Shown one piece after another: positions 8,513 to 18,587 of a stretch of 64,000 bases of DNA. Within the stretch, counting starts at the first letter, position 1, and every line of letters begins with the position of its first letter. This DNA comes from Sulfurospirillum arsenophilum NBRC 109478 (GTDB lineage: Bacteria; Campylobacterota; Campylobacteria; Campylobacterales; Sulfurospirillaceae). The position numbers and the translations under genes were made by a program. The DNA lies in contig NZ_BBQF01000004.1 of assembly GCF_000813345.1 (NCBI RefSeq), forward strand, positions 224,610 to 288,609, given 5' to 3'. The notes under the pieces were generated by a model. That model made no database searches. It had not been told where the DNA came from and saw only the letters and a list, made by a program, of their open reading frames with translations.

Positions 8513-8542
8513 CGAAAGAGATGCTCTGTGACATCTCTTTCG
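8513..8542. terminator. bidirectional terminator
   Basis: CGAAAGAGATG (8513-8523) pairs perfectly with CATCTCTTTCG (8532-8542). The plus strand continues TACTTTCTT. It lies between the convergent ferritin-like and acyltransferase genes. Confidence 0.7.
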
Positions 8543-8549
8543 TACTTTC

Positions 8550-9536
8550 TTAGATCAATTTATCAAATCCTATCTTTTTCTTAAAGCTCTCAATCCCCAC
8601 GGAAATGACCAAACAAATACCTAAAAGCACCGCAAAAATCAACAGAGGATTTTTAAAGCTATAGATAAACGTTGGAAAATAGTAATAATAAATAAAGGTA
8701 TGAAATAAAAAGATATTAAACGAATGCGCGCCTACAAACTCTAATGCCCTCTTTGCCCACGAAGAGAAAACAATGAGCTCCGTTGTCCAAAGAATGAGTA
8801 AAATCCCAAAAAAAGCATCGGCTCTTATGCTGTCAAAAAGCCAGCCATTTTGCCTATACCACGCTGCAAATGCCGTAAAAATCGCCAGCGTTAAAAAACG
8901 CCATTTACCTTGTTTGTCAAACCAGATGAGCATTTTAACAAAGCCATCTTTGAACGAAAGATAAACACCCACAGCAAACGGGAAAATCCAGTCATTGACC
9001 AATGGAATCGGAACAAATAAGAGCAAAGCAGCCAAGGCTAAAAACCAAAGATGAAATTTTTTCGTCAACGTATAAACAAAAGGGAAGATCGCGTACAACA
9101 CGATGACAAGGCTCATAAACCACCATGTCGCGTTATAACCATAACTCACCCACGTAAACATATGAAGCCCTAGCATCTGAATGACGAAACCTTGAAAAAC
9201 ATGCTCACCGTAAACACTTGAAAGCGTTCTTCCCATAAACCATGCCCCGATGGGCACAAAAATAAGCGCGATTAGCCAGTAGTTCATGTACAGTTTCAGT
9301 AAACGTCGTTTGTAAAAAGCCCCTACGTCAAGCCCTCTTTTCTTCACAGACTCTGCCAAACCATAACCGCTTAACACCACGTAAATGCCCACACACACTT
9401 TAGCTAAAAGCGCTGTTTGAAAAACAAACAAACCCTCTTCAGGCTTCTCATAGAAAAGGTGGTGCCACAAGATGAGCATCAGCGCCATTCCTTTACTCGC
9501 ATTGGTGATGGAGACATCAAACTTTTCTAAAACCAT
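8550..9536 (-). CDS. acyltransferase family 3 membrane protein
   Basis: The 328-residue polytopic protein has about ten transmembrane helices. An N-terminal MALMLILWHHLFY carries the His residue typical of acyltransferase-3 (OafA/NolL/YkrP-like) enzymes, followed by a conserved arginine-bearing loop (FYKRRLLKLYMNYW). Relatives transfer acetyl or succinyl groups to cell-surface polysaccharides from the inner membrane. The acceptor is unknown. The start ATG 9536 is preceded by GGAG and lies ten bases after thiE, so the two may be co-transcribed, although no functional link with thiamine is obvious. Confidence 0.82.
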   Translation of the reverse strand: MVLEKFDVSITNASKGMALMLILWHHLFYEKPEEGLFVFQTALLAKVCVGIYVVLSGYGLAESVKKRGLDVGAFYKRRLLKLYMNYWLIALIFVPIGAWFMGRTLSSVYGEHVFQGFVIQMLGLHMFTWVSYGYNATWWFMSLVIVLYAIFPFVYTLTKKFHLWFLALAALLLFVPIPLVNDWIFPFAVGVYLSFKDGFVKMLIWFDKQGKWRFLTLAIFTAFAAWYRQNGWLFDSIRADAFFGILLILWTTELIVFSSWAKRALEFVGAHSFNIFLFHTFIYYYYFPTFIYSFKNPLLIFAVLLGICLVISVGIESFKKKIGFDKLI

Positions 9537-9546
9537 GCCCGCTCCT

Positions 9547-10173
9547 CTAAATTTTTGCGTACAATTTTTCTAAGTTCTCCTCGATAGCATCGTCTTTATA
9601 CACTGCACTTATCAGCGAATACATTGCAATGTCATAGCGCGAAAGCAACTCTATATTTTCCTCATTAATGCCACCAATCGCACAAATAGGAACATTCAAT
9701 TTTTCTTTTGCCACTTTAAGCACTTCAGGATCTACCACTTTGGCATGGGGTTTGGTTGGGGAAGGAAAAAATGAACCAAAAGCGACATAGTCTGCGCCTA
9801 AACTAGCATACTTTTGCGCGCGCTCAATGTTACCGTAACAGGAAACTCCGATGATTTTATCTTCGCCTAAAAGTGCGCGTGCTTCTTCGTAACTCACATC
9901 ATCTTCGCCTACATGTAAACCATCAGCATTGATTCTATAAGCGATCTCTAAACGATCATCAATAATAAATACCGCTTCATACACATCGCACAAGGCTTGA
10001 AGCCTAATGCACTGCTTCTCAGCCTCTTCATCTGTGGCATATTTATCGCGGTACTGAATGACATTGACACCAGATTTTAAAACACGTTCTACTTGTTCAA
10101 GCATACTCTCTGTGGGAGTTAGTGTTGCGTCAGTGAGGACATAAAGTCCTTTGAGGAGTTCTTTGTTTAGCAT
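9547..10173 (-). CDS. thiE: thiamine-phosphate synthase ThiE
   Basis: ATG 10173 (MLNKELLKGLYVLTD) follows GAGAG by five bases. A GTG two codons earlier is too close to that site. The 208-residue TIM-barrel protein contains the ThiE signatures GVNVIQYRDK (pyrophosphate binding, QYR-K), DGLHVGEDDVSYEEAR, GVSCYGNIE, GADYVAFGSFFPSPTKP and PICAIGGIN. It joins hydroxymethylpyrimidine pyrophosphate and thiazole phosphate to make thiamine phosphate in the cytosol. No TPP riboswitch or other thi gene was seen nearby. Confidence 0.95.
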   Translation of the reverse strand: MLNKELLKGLYVLTDATLTPTESMLEQVERVLKSGVNVIQYRDKYATDEEAEKQCIRLQALCDVYEAVFIIDDRLEIAYRINADGLHVGEDDVSYEEARALLGEDKIIGVSCYGNIERAQKYASLGADYVAFGSFFPSPTKPHAKVVDPEVLKVAKEKLNVPICAIGGINEENIELLSRYDIAMYSLISAVYKDDAIEENLEKLYAKI

Positions 10174-10223
10174 GGACACTCTCTATTTTTTTTAACAAAG
10201 ATTGTACAGACTCAAAGCTTAAA

Positions 10224-10254
10224 TTGCCCACGTAGTGACACACGACGTGGGCAA
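10224..10254 (-). terminator. terminator hairpin downstream of chemoreceptor gene
   Basis: TTGCCCACGT (10224-10233) pairs with ACGTGGGCAA (10245-10254). On the minus strand the stem is followed by TTTAAG. It sits between the chemoreceptor stop at 10265 and thiE. Confidence 0.6.
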
Positions 10255-10264
10255 AGAGAATCGT

Positions 10265-12145
10265 TTACGACTTAAACTTGCCAAGCTCGTTGTTGAGATT
10301 TTCAGTCATAACATGTAAATGTTCACTGGCTTGAGAAACATTGTCGATGCTTCCCACATTCTCTTTAGAGATCACATTGATCTTTTCGATTTCATCCACG
10401 ATCTTTTTGATTTTAGACGCTGTATCAATAAAGTCATTAACCGTATGGTGTGATTCATCAATGGTTTTATGAATGATGTTTGCGACATTATTCATACCAT
10501 CTTGCAGTTCTATTGAAATAGATGCAAGGGCATTGACTTCTTGTGCATTTGCAGTAATGTCTGTATTGGCATCCATAATAGATTGAACAACGACATTGAT
10601 GGTTGCATCAATCTCTACCAAGCTCTTTTGCGTTCGTTCAGCAAGTTTACGTACTTCATCGGCAACAACCGCAAAGCCTCGTCCATGTTCACCTGCACGT
10701 GCCGCTTCAATCGCAGCATTAAGGGCAAGAAGGTTTGTTTGATCAGCAATATCACGAATGATATTGAGGACATCTTTCACTTCATTAGCATTATGACTGA
10801 CGGTATTCAGACGTTCTGCTAAACCTTGCTCTTTGGCTGCGGTTGCTTGCATGGTGTGTTCAAGTTGTTCTACTTTAGTTTTAACATCTGAAATGTCTTG
10901 TTGGGTATCACTGAGTGCTTTTTGAGAGTCTTTAGCTTTTACAACAGAGCATTCAATGGATTTGACTAATGCAATACCTTCTTCTTTGGTATTTTCAACA
11001 ATTTTAGATTCTGTATCCACATTTCTTACAACTTCAGATGCTGTTCGTGAGAGTTCTTCTGAGATAGAAGCATTTTCATTACTAATCGTTTTAGACTTTT
11101 TCACAATCTCATGGAGTTTTTCAATGAACTTGTTAATGTTACGAGAAACTTGTGCAAATTCATCATTGGCAGTAGCTTGAAGTCTTTGTCTAAGATCACC
11201 TTCTGCACTTGAGAGTTCTTTGACTACATCATTGAGGTGATCAAGCGGGCGTAGAAGGGCTTTTATCAAGATGATCATGATTCCGATTGAGAGGATTAGC
11301 ATGATGAAACCAACGATCATGAGCTCTTTAATTTGGGCACTTAGGAAACTGTAAGCAACCTCTTTATCAAACGTAATGCTTGGTGTCCAACCTGTTTCAA
11401 TCGAAACTTTAAAGGCAAAAATCTTTGCATCACCGTTGTAGGTATACTCGATCAAGCCATCTTTTTTTCCATCAAGTTTTTTGGTCAGTTCAGGCAATAT
11501 TGAAGGTAACTCTTTTCCCAACAAATCTTTATTTGGATGTGCGATAATCACTTGTTTTGTGTCAAACAATACGCCATAACCGCCGTTGAAATTAACATCG
11601 GCTGTTGCTTTGACTAATGTATCCAGCGCTATATCCATAACCACTGCACCCAAGAATGTACCATTTTTAAAGATAGGCGCCATAAATGAGACAATCAGTT
11701 TGTTCGTTGTTGCATCGACGTACGCGTCGGTTACGCCGACTTTGCCAGAAGCTTTTACGGTTTTATACCATCCTCTAATGCGCGGGTCATACCCAGCAGG
11801 TAAAGGTGTACCCGTACCTGTGATCGCTTTTCCTGTTTCTAAACCCACCGTTGTATCAAAGCCACCCAGTGTTTTTGTCGTTTCTTGAAGTCTTGCGCGA
11901 ATATCCGCTTCGTCCATTGTAGAAATATCCGTTAATGTCCTAGCAGAACTGTCCATCCCACTTTTCTTACCTGCCGCCCAAACATCGATATAATCGGTCA
12001 ATGCACGTGACGCCATCTTCAAACTAGCTTCAATTTGAACCACACTGTTCTTTTTCGTATCCATATAGCTTATTGCACTAAAGATACTCAAACTTAAAAA
12101 CATTAGCACTGAAATAGTCAAGATGATTTTGGCTTTAAATGACAT
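10265..12145 (-). CDS. methyl-accepting chemotaxis protein with periplasmic Cache domain
   Basis: The 626-residue receptor has transmembrane helix 1 at about residues 6-26, a periplasmic dCache-type sensor (about 30-270, with the typical [20 protein letters not shown] and [18 protein letters not shown]), transmembrane helix 2 at about 274-296, HAMP (about 297-350) and a methyl-accepting signalling domain. The hairpin tip is [20 protein letters not shown] followed by [21 protein letters not shown]. Cache domains of this type bind amino acids or organic acids, and the ligand is not identifiable. The protein ends NELGKFKS without a CheR pentapeptide tether. The similar ending KLGQFKS occurs in the third receptor of this window. 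Confidence 0.94.
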   Translation of the reverse strand: MSFKAKIILTISVLMFLSLSIFSAISYMDTKKNSVVQIEASLKMASRALTDYIDVWAAGKKSGMDSSARTLTDISTMDEADIRARLQETTKTLGGFDTTVGLETGKAITGTGTPLPAGYDPRIRGWYKTVKASGKVGVTDAYVDATTNKLIVSFMAPIFKNGTFLGAVVMDIALDTLVKATADVNFNGGYGVLFDTKQVIIAHPNKDLLGKELPSILPELTKKLDGKKDGLIEYTYNGDAKIFAFKVSIETGWTPSITFDKEVAYSFLSAQIKELMIVGFIMLILSIGIMIILIKALLRPLDHLNDVVKELSSAEGDLRQRLQATANDEFAQVSRNINKFIEKLHEIVKKSKTISNENASISEELSRTASEVVRNVDTESKIVENTKEEGIALVKSIECSVVKAKDSQKALSDTQQDISDVKTKVEQLEHTMQATAAKEQGLAERLNTVSHNANEVKDVLNIIRDIADQTNLLALNAAIEAARAGEHGRGFAVVADEVRKLAERTQKSLVEIDATINVVVQSIMDANTDITANAQEVNALASISIELQDGMNNVANIIHKTIDESHHTVNDFIDTASKIKKIVDEIEKINVISKENVGSIDNVSQASEHLHVMTENLNNELGKFKS

Positions 12146-12297
12146 ACATGCTCCTTACAAAGGTTAATTTCAATTCAAATTATACCCCCTGTTACGTTAC
12201 AATGGCGTTACAAAAATGCTTAAAATTCAACCTATGGTAATAATTTCGCAATAACTTTTATTTACACTTCTCCTTAACTTTCGTTATGGAGTCTTTT

Positions 12298-14109
12298 ATG
12301 CCTCAAACTTTGATCAGCTATCTTAAACAACTCTCAATTGCTCATCGCTTTTATCTTGGATTTTTAACCATTTTTGTCTCTTTTTTAGTCATGGGTGTTA
12401 TTTACAGTATGAGTTTCTTTCACAACCAACGTTTTTTTGACGAGCAGATTATGCAGTCGCAAACCCTTAAAACCAATCTTGAAGAGACCACGAATGTTAA
12501 CGCCAAAACCATTTTAGACTTTTCATCACTTGAAACGCAAGCCAAAGAGGTAGGTCAACTCTACAATGACCTCTCAACACTTCGCAATATTCGCAATGAC
12601 CTCACAACACTAAACTTCAAACCATCCCAGCAACGCAAACTGGAACGCTTGATGGATGACCTCATAGCATGGCAAAACACCACCGCAGGGCAACATCCTT
12701 TCATTGCACCTTATGCTGGTCAATTTACCATTTTAGCGCAGCTTATGCGAACCAATCCTAACGAAGATGCGGTACGAGACATTGCCTTGGTTATTGAAGA
12801 TATTACAGGAAAGGTCATTGAAGAAGCACTTGCATTTAATGAAAAAACGCAACAGGCAATGGCAGGTGTAAAAACCAATCTTACGCATCTCAATGCCAAT
12901 CTGACACGTGATACCAAGGAACTTGAAAAAAGTAACCAAGCCTTAGTCGCACTTCACGATGCCAACCATACGTATACTTTTTATCTTGCCATCGCTTCAC
13001 TCCTATTTATAGTAACATTGCTCTTTTTATTATTAGCGATTCGCCTCATCGTCATTGAAACGATCAAAATGCGTGACTACTTACAAACCGTCATCGAAGA
13101 TGCCAACCATATAGACTTTCGACAAAAGATTAAAACCGTTGCGGAAAACAGAGATGAGTTAGATGGTATCGCACGCGTGATTAGCTCTGTCTTTAACAAT
13201 GTCGAGCAAACCATCATTCGTATCTCGGACATCGGATACAATGCCCATAATTCAGCGCAAAGCTTGCAAAAAACCTCTCAAACACTGCTTGGAACCATTC
13301 ACGCGCAAGAGAGTAGCATCGAAATTATGCGTCGCCCCATCGCAACACTCAAACAAACACTGAGTGAATCAGAAGGTGTGAGCGAGCAAACCAGAGACGT
13401 GCTTCAACAAAACATGGGCGTTATGGGGCATTTTATGAAAGATTTGGAAGCGCTTCATAACGATGTACAAGAGAGTAAAAAAGAGCAAAATGCTGTGAAT
13501 GTCCAAATGTTTGAACTTACCAAACAAGTGGATGAGATGAAAAATGTCTTTAACCTCATCGACGAGATCGCCGAACAAACAAATCTTCTAGCCCTCAATG
13601 CTGCGATTGAAGCGGCGCGTGCAGGAGAACACGGGCGAGGATTTGCCGTCGTGGCTGATGAAGTGCGTAAACTTGCCGAACGCACCCAAGAGAGTTTAGG
13701 AAACATTGATGTTATCGTCAAACACATCATCGAAGGGGTTGGAAGCAACACCAAAAGGCTCAATCATGTGGGCATTTTGATGGAAGATACCAGCAAACGC
13801 ATGGCATCTTTAGGAAAGATCGCAACGAGCACGCAACAAGAGATCACCCATTCACTCGATGTTGCGAATCAAGCCGTTAGCCTCTCACATTCAGTATCAC
13901 ACAATGTCAACACACTCATAACCCAAATGCAAGAGACCTTGGCGCTGAGCGTCACCAACCGTGGCAATGGGCAAGCTGTTTCCAGTGTGGCTGAAGAGCT
14001 GTTTGAGATTTCCCATACACTCACCAAACTCCTCTCCAAGTTTTTACACCACGAGAGCGCTACCCTAACGCTTGAAGAGAAAAAAGAACGGCTTAAACTC
14101 GCCGCTTAA
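12298..14109 (+). CDS. methyl-accepting chemotaxis protein with helical sensor region
   Basis: ATG 12298 has GGAG at -10 to -7. An ATG four codons earlier lacks a site. The protein is about 603 residues: a transmembrane helix near residues 20-45, a helical periplasmic region of about 180 residues, a second helix (about 225-250), a HAMP-like segment, then the signalling domain with [20 protein letters not shown] and the [19 protein letters not shown] tip. The sensor has no Cache fold and resembles a four-helix bundle. The ligand is unknown. The gene is divergent from the Cache receptor, with a 150-base A+T-rich spacer between them. Confidence 0.9.
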   Translation: MPQTLISYLKQLSIAHRFYLGFLTIFVSFLVMGVIYSMSFFHNQRFFDEQIMQSQTLKTNLEETTNVNAKTILDFSSLETQAKEVGQLYNDLSTLRNIRNDLTTLNFKPSQQRKLERLMDDLIAWQNTTAGQHPFIAPYAGQFTILAQLMRTNPNEDAVRDIALVIEDITGKVIEEALAFNEKTQQAMAGVKTNLTHLNANLTRDTKELEKSNQALVALHDANHTYTFYLAIASLLFIVTLLFLLLAIRLIVIETIKMRDYLQTVIEDANHIDFRQKIKTVAENRDELDGIARVISSVFNNVEQTIIRISDIGYNAHNSAQSLQKTSQTLLGTIHAQESSIEIMRRPIATLKQTLSESEGVSEQTRDVLQQNMGVMGHFMKDLEALHNDVQESKKEQNAVNVQMFELTKQVDEMKNVFNLIDEIAEQTNLLALNAAIEAARAGEHGRGFAVVADEVRKLAERTQESLGNIDVIVKHIIEGVGSNTKRLNHVGILMEDTSKRMASLGKIATSTQQEITHSLDVANQAVSLSHSVSHNVNTLITQMQETLALSVTNRGNGQAVSSVAEELFEISHTLTKLLSKFLHHESATLTLEEKKERLKLAA

Positions 14110-14237
14110 ATCTTTACATGTAAAGAATTCTCTCTATGTTTTGGGATCACGCCCACTTACACTTTAAGCATTTGGATAAAATGGTATTTGCTCACGCTGA
14201 TACCGTTGGCTATAACATCAATGGAGCGCTTCTTCAT

Positions 14238-15500
14238 TTAATACGTTGCGCAACCGTACACTTGGAAGTTTTGCAAAAGAGCCACCAACTCTTTTTTAAT
14301 CTTTACATGTAACGCTAAATTATCTCTATTTTTCAAAACATCACAAATGCGATGCGCGATCAACTCAAACTCTTTTTCTTTCATACCCAGTGTCGTTAAT
14401 GCAGCAGAACCGATGCGGATACCTGAGGTCAATTTTGCACTTCTTGTATCGCCTGGAACACTGTTTTTATTGACCGTTATACCCGCATTTTCTAAAGCAA
14501 TACTCGCCTCTTCACCTGAAAAATCCTTGTTCAGTAGTGATACCAAAATCAAATGGTTATCGGTTCCACCACTGACCAAATCAAAACCTCGCTCAAGCAA
14601 GACTTCGCCCAAAACGCTTGCATTACGTTTGACTTGCTTGGCGTAATCTTTCCACTCTGGCTTTAATACTTCACCAAACGCCACCGCTTTTGCTGCAATG
14701 ACATGCAACAGTGGACCGCCTTGGATTCCTGGGAAAATGGCAGCATTTATCTTTTTTGCAAACGCTTCATCGTTTGTCATAATAACACCACCCCTAGGAC
14801 CGCGCAATGTTTTATGGGTTGTCGAAGTGACGATATGCGCATGCGGAAAAGGACTCATATGCTCACCCGCGGCGACAAGACCGGCAACGTGCGCGATGTC
14901 AGCAAATAAAATCGCACCAACCGCGTCTGCAATCTCTCGAAACTTGGCAAAATCAAGCTCACGCGCATACGCCGAAGCACCGCATACGATCATTTTAGGT
15001 TTGACAATCTTCGCTATCTCCATTACCTTGGCATGATCAATATAACCATTTGCATCGACACCGTAACTAAACGATTGATAGTTCTTACCCGAAAAACTCA
15101 CTTTCGCACCGTGCGTTAAGTGACCACCTTGCTGTAAATCCATACCCAATAATTTATCATTTGCGTTTAAAAGTGCCGCATAAACCGCGCCATTGGCTTG
15201 GCTACCCGAATGGGGTTGCACATTGGCATAGTTGCATCCAAAAATCTCACAGAGTCTGTCAATCGCAAGTTGCTCGACCTCATCGGCACATTCACAACCG
15301 TTGTAATACCGCTTTTGTGGGTAACCTTCAGCGTATTTGTTGGTAAAAATACTTCCTGTTGCTTCCATAACAGCACGTGATGTGAAATTCTCACTCGCGA
15401 TCATCTCAAGATGCGTGGCTTGTCTGTCAAACTCATTGTGAAGAATACGAAAAACAGCATCGTCTGCTGTGGATAAACGATCATTGTTGATAAAACTCAT
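14238..15500 (-). CDS. glyA: serine hydroxymethyltransferase GlyA
   Basis: ATG 15500 ([17 protein letters not shown]) follows AAGGAG by five bases. A longer upstream frame to 15635 is untranslated leader. The 420-residue PLP enzyme shows [44 protein letters not shown], the PLP-lysine motif [15 protein letters not shown] and [15 protein letters not shown], all standard for SHMT. It interconverts serine and glycine while loading tetrahydrofolate with a one-carbon unit. The C-terminus YGCATY is unusually tyrosine-ended but of normal length. A TTTACATGTAA copy (14302-14312) lies inside the 3' coding part, encoding LHVK. Confidence 0.97.
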   Translation of the reverse strand: MSFINNDRLSTADDAVFRILHNEFDRQATHLEMIASENFTSRAVMEATGSIFTNKYAEGYPQKRYYNGCECADEVEQLAIDRLCEIFGCNYANVQPHSGSQANGAVYAALLNANDKLLGMDLQQGGHLTHGAKVSFSGKNYQSFSYGVDANGYIDHAKVMEIAKIVKPKMIVCGASAYARELDFAKFREIADAVGAILFADIAHVAGLVAAGEHMSPFPHAHIVTSTTHKTLRGPRGGVIMTNDEAFAKKINAAIFPGIQGGPLLHVIAAKAVAFGEVLKPEWKDYAKQVKRNASVLGEVLLERGFDLVSGGTDNHLILVSLLNKDFSGEEASIALENAGITVNKNSVPGDTRSAKLTSGIRIGSAALTTLGMKEKEFELIAHRICDVLKNRDNLALHVKIKKELVALLQNFQVYGCATY

Positions 15501-15648
15501 CTGATCTCCTTTTGGGTTGATGAGAGACAGTTTAGCCATAAATGTTCTTTCACTCAATCCAAAAATTGCTAACTTGTTTTCATCAGAGCAATTTTTGGAT
15601 TGTTGTATTTTTACAATTCCAATACAATGACACAAAAAAGGAGGATGT

Positions 15649-16122
15649 ATGAGACATAGAACAAAAACGCATCTGCTATCATTGGAGCAGATAAAAGCTT
15701 TATTTGAAAGCGCAAAAGTTGGCAGACTCGGCTGTGTAAAACAAAACGGTTATCCTTACGTTGTACCCATGCATTTTGTATATTTAAATCATAAAATATA
15801 TATGCACGGATTACCCAAAGGGCAAAAAATCGACATTCTAAAATCAAATCCAAAAGTATGTTTTGAGATTGATGAAATGATCTCATTGCTCGATAAAGAT
15901 GTTGAAAACCCTTGTGATGTTAATACAGAATTTAACAGCATTATTCTCCAAGGAGAGGCAACAATAGTGGATAATTTTGACGAAAAGAAAGAGGCTTTAT
16001 CTAAAATAGTGGAAAAATTCACTCCGCATTTAATGCATAAAGAACTGCCAGAAAATATGATTAACGGAACAGCTGTTATTAGAATTGATATAGAAGAATT
16101 CGTCGGAAGATATTATTTATAA
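15649..16122 (+). CDS. pyridoxamine 5'-phosphate oxidase-family flavin split-barrel protein
   Basis: The 157-residue soluble protein has the split-barrel pattern of the PNPOx-like family: [49 protein letters not shown] and [11 protein letters not shown]. Relatives bind FMN or F420 and include nitroimidazole-reductase (NimA)-like and haem-storage proteins. The start ATG 15649 is preceded by AAGGAGG. It is divergent from glyA across a 148-base spacer. The substrate is undefined. It resembles the NimA-like branch rather than true PdxH, which is longer and has a distinct C-terminal R-x-x motif. Confidence 0.82.
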   Translation: MRHRTKTHLLSLEQIKALFESAKVGRLGCVKQNGYPYVVPMHFVYLNHKIYMHGLPKGQKIDILKSNPKVCFEIDEMISLLDKDVENPCDVNTEFNSIILQGEATIVDNFDEKKEALSKIVEKFTPHLMHKELPENMINGTAVIRIDIEEFVGRYYL

Positions 16123-16226
16123 GAGGGCTAAACTTTTAATTTTTCCCGATCTTCTCTTTACATGTAAAAAAGTTCTAAAATCAATTTGACCTATTACATA
16201 CCATAGTAACAGGTCAAATCTCTATT

Positions 16227-17837
16227 TTAAGATTTAAATTGCCCCAATTTATGATTGAGATTTTCAGCGAGTTTTGAGAGATGATCGGCAGCACTGGCTA
16301 TTTCTTCTACACTTCTGGCATTTTCACTGGTGATACTATTAATATTGGTCACAAGATCAACAATTTTATCCGTATCATTCACAATTTTATTGGAGTTCTT
16401 AGCGCTCATCGTCACGGACTCTATACTCTCTTGCATAACGGAAGTTGTATGGGTAATGGTATCTCCCACATTGATTGAAATAGATGCCAAATGTCTAATA
16501 TTTTGAGCATTTTTACTCATTTGCTCAGAAGAATTAACGATGGATTGGACGATGACATTAATCGTTGCATTAATCTCAGTCAAAGAGGTTTGTGTTCGTT
16601 CTGCTAGTTTTCGCACTTCATCAGCCACGACAGCAAATCCACGCCCATGTTCACCTGCACGTGCAGCTTCAATAGCAGCATTAAGAGCAAGTAGGTTTGT
16701 TTGATCGGCTATATCAGAAATAACGGTTAGAATTTGCTTCACTTGTTCAGCATCTTTACTCATCTGTTCTAACTGCTGTGCAAGAGCTGTTTCGGATTCA
16801 CTGGCAAGTTCAACTTCATTTTTGAGTATCATCACTTCATTCTTTGCAAATTCTAGCTTCTCTCCAGCCACGCCAATACTTTTTTTCATTGATTCGGAAA
16901 GTAAATCTGTTTCTTGAACAAACCTTTTGATGGAGACTATCTCTTCAATGGTATTATTGACAATGACCGTACTATGCTCTGCATTACGACCTATTTGCAT
17001 ACTGGTCGTGCTTAGCTCATGCGATACGGAAGCATTTTCGTTGGATGAGTGTTTAACATCATCAATAATGGCTTCTAAGGTACTGACTAAGCTATTGAAA
17101 CTCCGAACAATCTCTTCAATCTCATTTTTCTTACCGTACTTAATGCGGAACTTCAACTCTTTGTTTTGGACAAAGCCTGCAATACTATCTCGAATGAGTG
17201 AAACACCTTGCATAATGTTGTTTCGTATTGCAATTCCAAGACCAATAACACATACCACAATAAGAGATGACAACATAATCAAAATAGTCATTGCTCTACT
17301 TTTTACAATAAGTGCATCTTCCGCATCTTTACTAGCCAATTGTTTAATGTAATCCATATGATCATTAATTACGTCTGTTAGGTCCATGATACTCTTGTCG
17401 TTCTGCTCCATAAGTTCTAGCGCTTCATCTTGCTTGCTTTCAAGTCCAAGCTGGTACAGTTTGTCAACAAGTATTGCAAATTGAGCAAACATTGTTTTTT
17501 CTTTTGTATACATTTCTCGGTCTTTTGGATCTGAAATAAATAATTCGTATTGTTTGAAACTTTCTTCCACATTCGATTTGTAACTAAGAGAACGCTCTCT
17601 AATTCTTTTGATTTCCTCTTTATTTTGGAGAGCAACAAATTTCCATGAAGCAATTCGGAACCGATAAAAATTATCTTGTAGGTCTATCAAGATATGCGTA
17701 CTAGGTAATATCGTAACATTACATGTATTTGTTTTTTCGTACACCGCTTCCATTTTTTGTATGGCAATCGTAAAAATGCCAACAAGCCCAAAAATGGCGA
17801 TGGCTAGCATTGTTAATAATTGTTTTGAAATACTCAT
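16227..17837 (-). CDS. methyl-accepting chemotaxis protein (four-helix-bundle sensor)
   Basis: The 536-residue receptor has transmembrane helix 1 at residues 7-26, a periplasmic helical 4HB_MCP-type domain (about 30-185, [24 protein letters not shown]), transmembrane helix 2 (about 188-208), HAMP with [23 protein letters not shown], and a signalling domain whose tip is [20 protein letters not shown] plus [21 protein letters not shown]. The C-terminal 280 residues closely resemble the Cache receptor at 10265-12145, so the two probably share a recent signalling-domain ancestor but have different sensors. The ligand is unknown. Confidence 0.92.
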   Translation of the reverse strand: MSISKQLLTMLAIAIFGLVGIFTIAIQKMEAVYEKTNTCNVTILPSTHILIDLQDNFYRFRIASWKFVALQNKEEIKRIRERSLSYKSNVEESFKQYELFISDPKDREMYTKEKTMFAQFAILVDKLYQLGLESKQDEALELMEQNDKSIMDLTDVINDHMDYIKQLASKDAEDALIVKSRAMTILIMLSSLIVVCVIGLGIAIRNNIMQGVSLIRDSIAGFVQNKELKFRIKYGKKNEIEEIVRSFNSLVSTLEAIIDDVKHSSNENASVSHELSTTSMQIGRNAEHSTVIVNNTIEEIVSIKRFVQETDLLSESMKKSIGVAGEKLEFAKNEVMILKNEVELASESETALAQQLEQMSKDAEQVKQILTVISDIADQTNLLALNAAIEAARAGEHGRGFAVVADEVRKLAERTQTSLTEINATINVIVQSIVNSSEQMSKNAQNIRHLASISINVGDTITHTTSVMQESIESVTMSAKNSNKIVNDTDKIVDLVTNINSITSENARSVEEIASAADHLSKLAENLNHKLGQFKS

Positions 17838-18156
17838 TAACTTATCTCCCTTTTAATTACTTTATTGGTAACACTGGCAATCTACAGAATAAGGAATCTT
17901 ACACCATATTACTTTTTCTTGGCATATTATCACTATAATGTTACTTATATATTACCTTGCATGCTTTATTAGAAAAGAGATATTACATAAAGTTTATAGC
18001 ATGGAAATAGCTTTTACTTCGAAGAAAACAAAAGAGTATGAATATTAAACTTTTCACTTTTGCTCTCTCTACCTTCCTCTCTTTTTTTCTTTACATGTAA
18101 AACTTTTTTGAGATGTCCTATCAATTTAAGCCATTTCTAACTTGAGTTGCAATAAC
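17838..18156. other. 372-base intergenic region upstream of arsR (left part)
   Basis: This stretch is A+T-rich, with no frame I would call. It holds one TTTACATGTAAA palindrome (18090-18101) and presumably divergent promoters for the chemoreceptor and the arsR-cadA operon. I could not fix a -35/-10 pair with confidence. Confidence 0.5.
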
Positions 18157-18176
18157 ATATGAGCAATTGTTCATAT
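18157..18176 (+). promoter_or_regulatory. ArsR/SmtB-type operator
   Basis: ATATGAGCAATTGTTCATAT is a 20-base inverted repeat with one mismatched pair. It matches the ATATGAACAA-N-TTGTTCATAT style of CadC/ZntR-like ArsR operators. It ends 33 bases before the arsR ATG, so bound repressor would block the promoter until metal is present. Confidence 0.75.
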
Positions 18177-18209
18177 GAACATTTATAAAGATACATCAAA
18201 GGATTTAAG

Positions 18210-18587
18210 ATGGGCGATGAATTTTGCAGTTGCAACACGCTTCATGAAAATATCATAGAAATTGTCAAACAAAAGATGCCCCAAGAGGAGAAGCTTTACG
18301 ACCTTGCCGAACTCTTTAAAGTCTTTGGCGACACCACACGTGTAAAGATCATCTCGGCACTTTTTGAAGCGGAGATGTGTGTCTGCGACATTGCAGAGCT
18401 TTTAAGCATGACACAATCTGCCATCTCTCACCAACTTCGCGTCCTGCGTCAAGCAAGACTTGTCAAACACCGCAAAGAGGGAAAAGTCGTCTTTTATTCA
18501 CTTGATGACGAACACATCAAAACCATCTTTAACCAAGGCTTAGAACATATATTAGAACCACGAGGATACGACAATGCAATTTCATGA
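18210..18587 (+). CDS. ArsR/SmtB-family metal-responsive repressor (CadC-like)
   Basis: The 125-residue winged-helix repressor has EMCVCD (Cys57, Cys59) in the alpha-3 helix and CSC (Cys6, Cys8) at the N-terminus. Together these form a CadC-type thiolate site for Cd, Pb or Zn. The recognition helix is MTQSAISHQLRVLRQARLVKHRKEGK. It overlaps the downstream ATPase gene by 14 bases, so repressor and pump are translationally coupled. A 20-base dyad just upstream (18157-18176) is the probable operator, giving autoregulation. The paired N-terminal and alpha-3 cysteines favour cadmium/lead sensing over zinc-only sensing. Confidence 0.92.
   Translation: MGDEFCSCNTLHENIIEIVKQKMPQEEKLYDLAELFKVFGDTTRVKIISALFEAEMCVCDIAELLSMTQSAISHQLRVLRQARLVKHRKEGKVVFYSLDDEHIKTIFNQGLEHILEPRGYDNAIS

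Noticed and set aside
14136..14312. Plus-strand frame of 58 codons (MFWDHAHLHF...) overlapping the glyA 3' end
   Set aside because: No ribosome site, ends in the dispersed palindrome, and half of it is antisense to conserved glyA codons.
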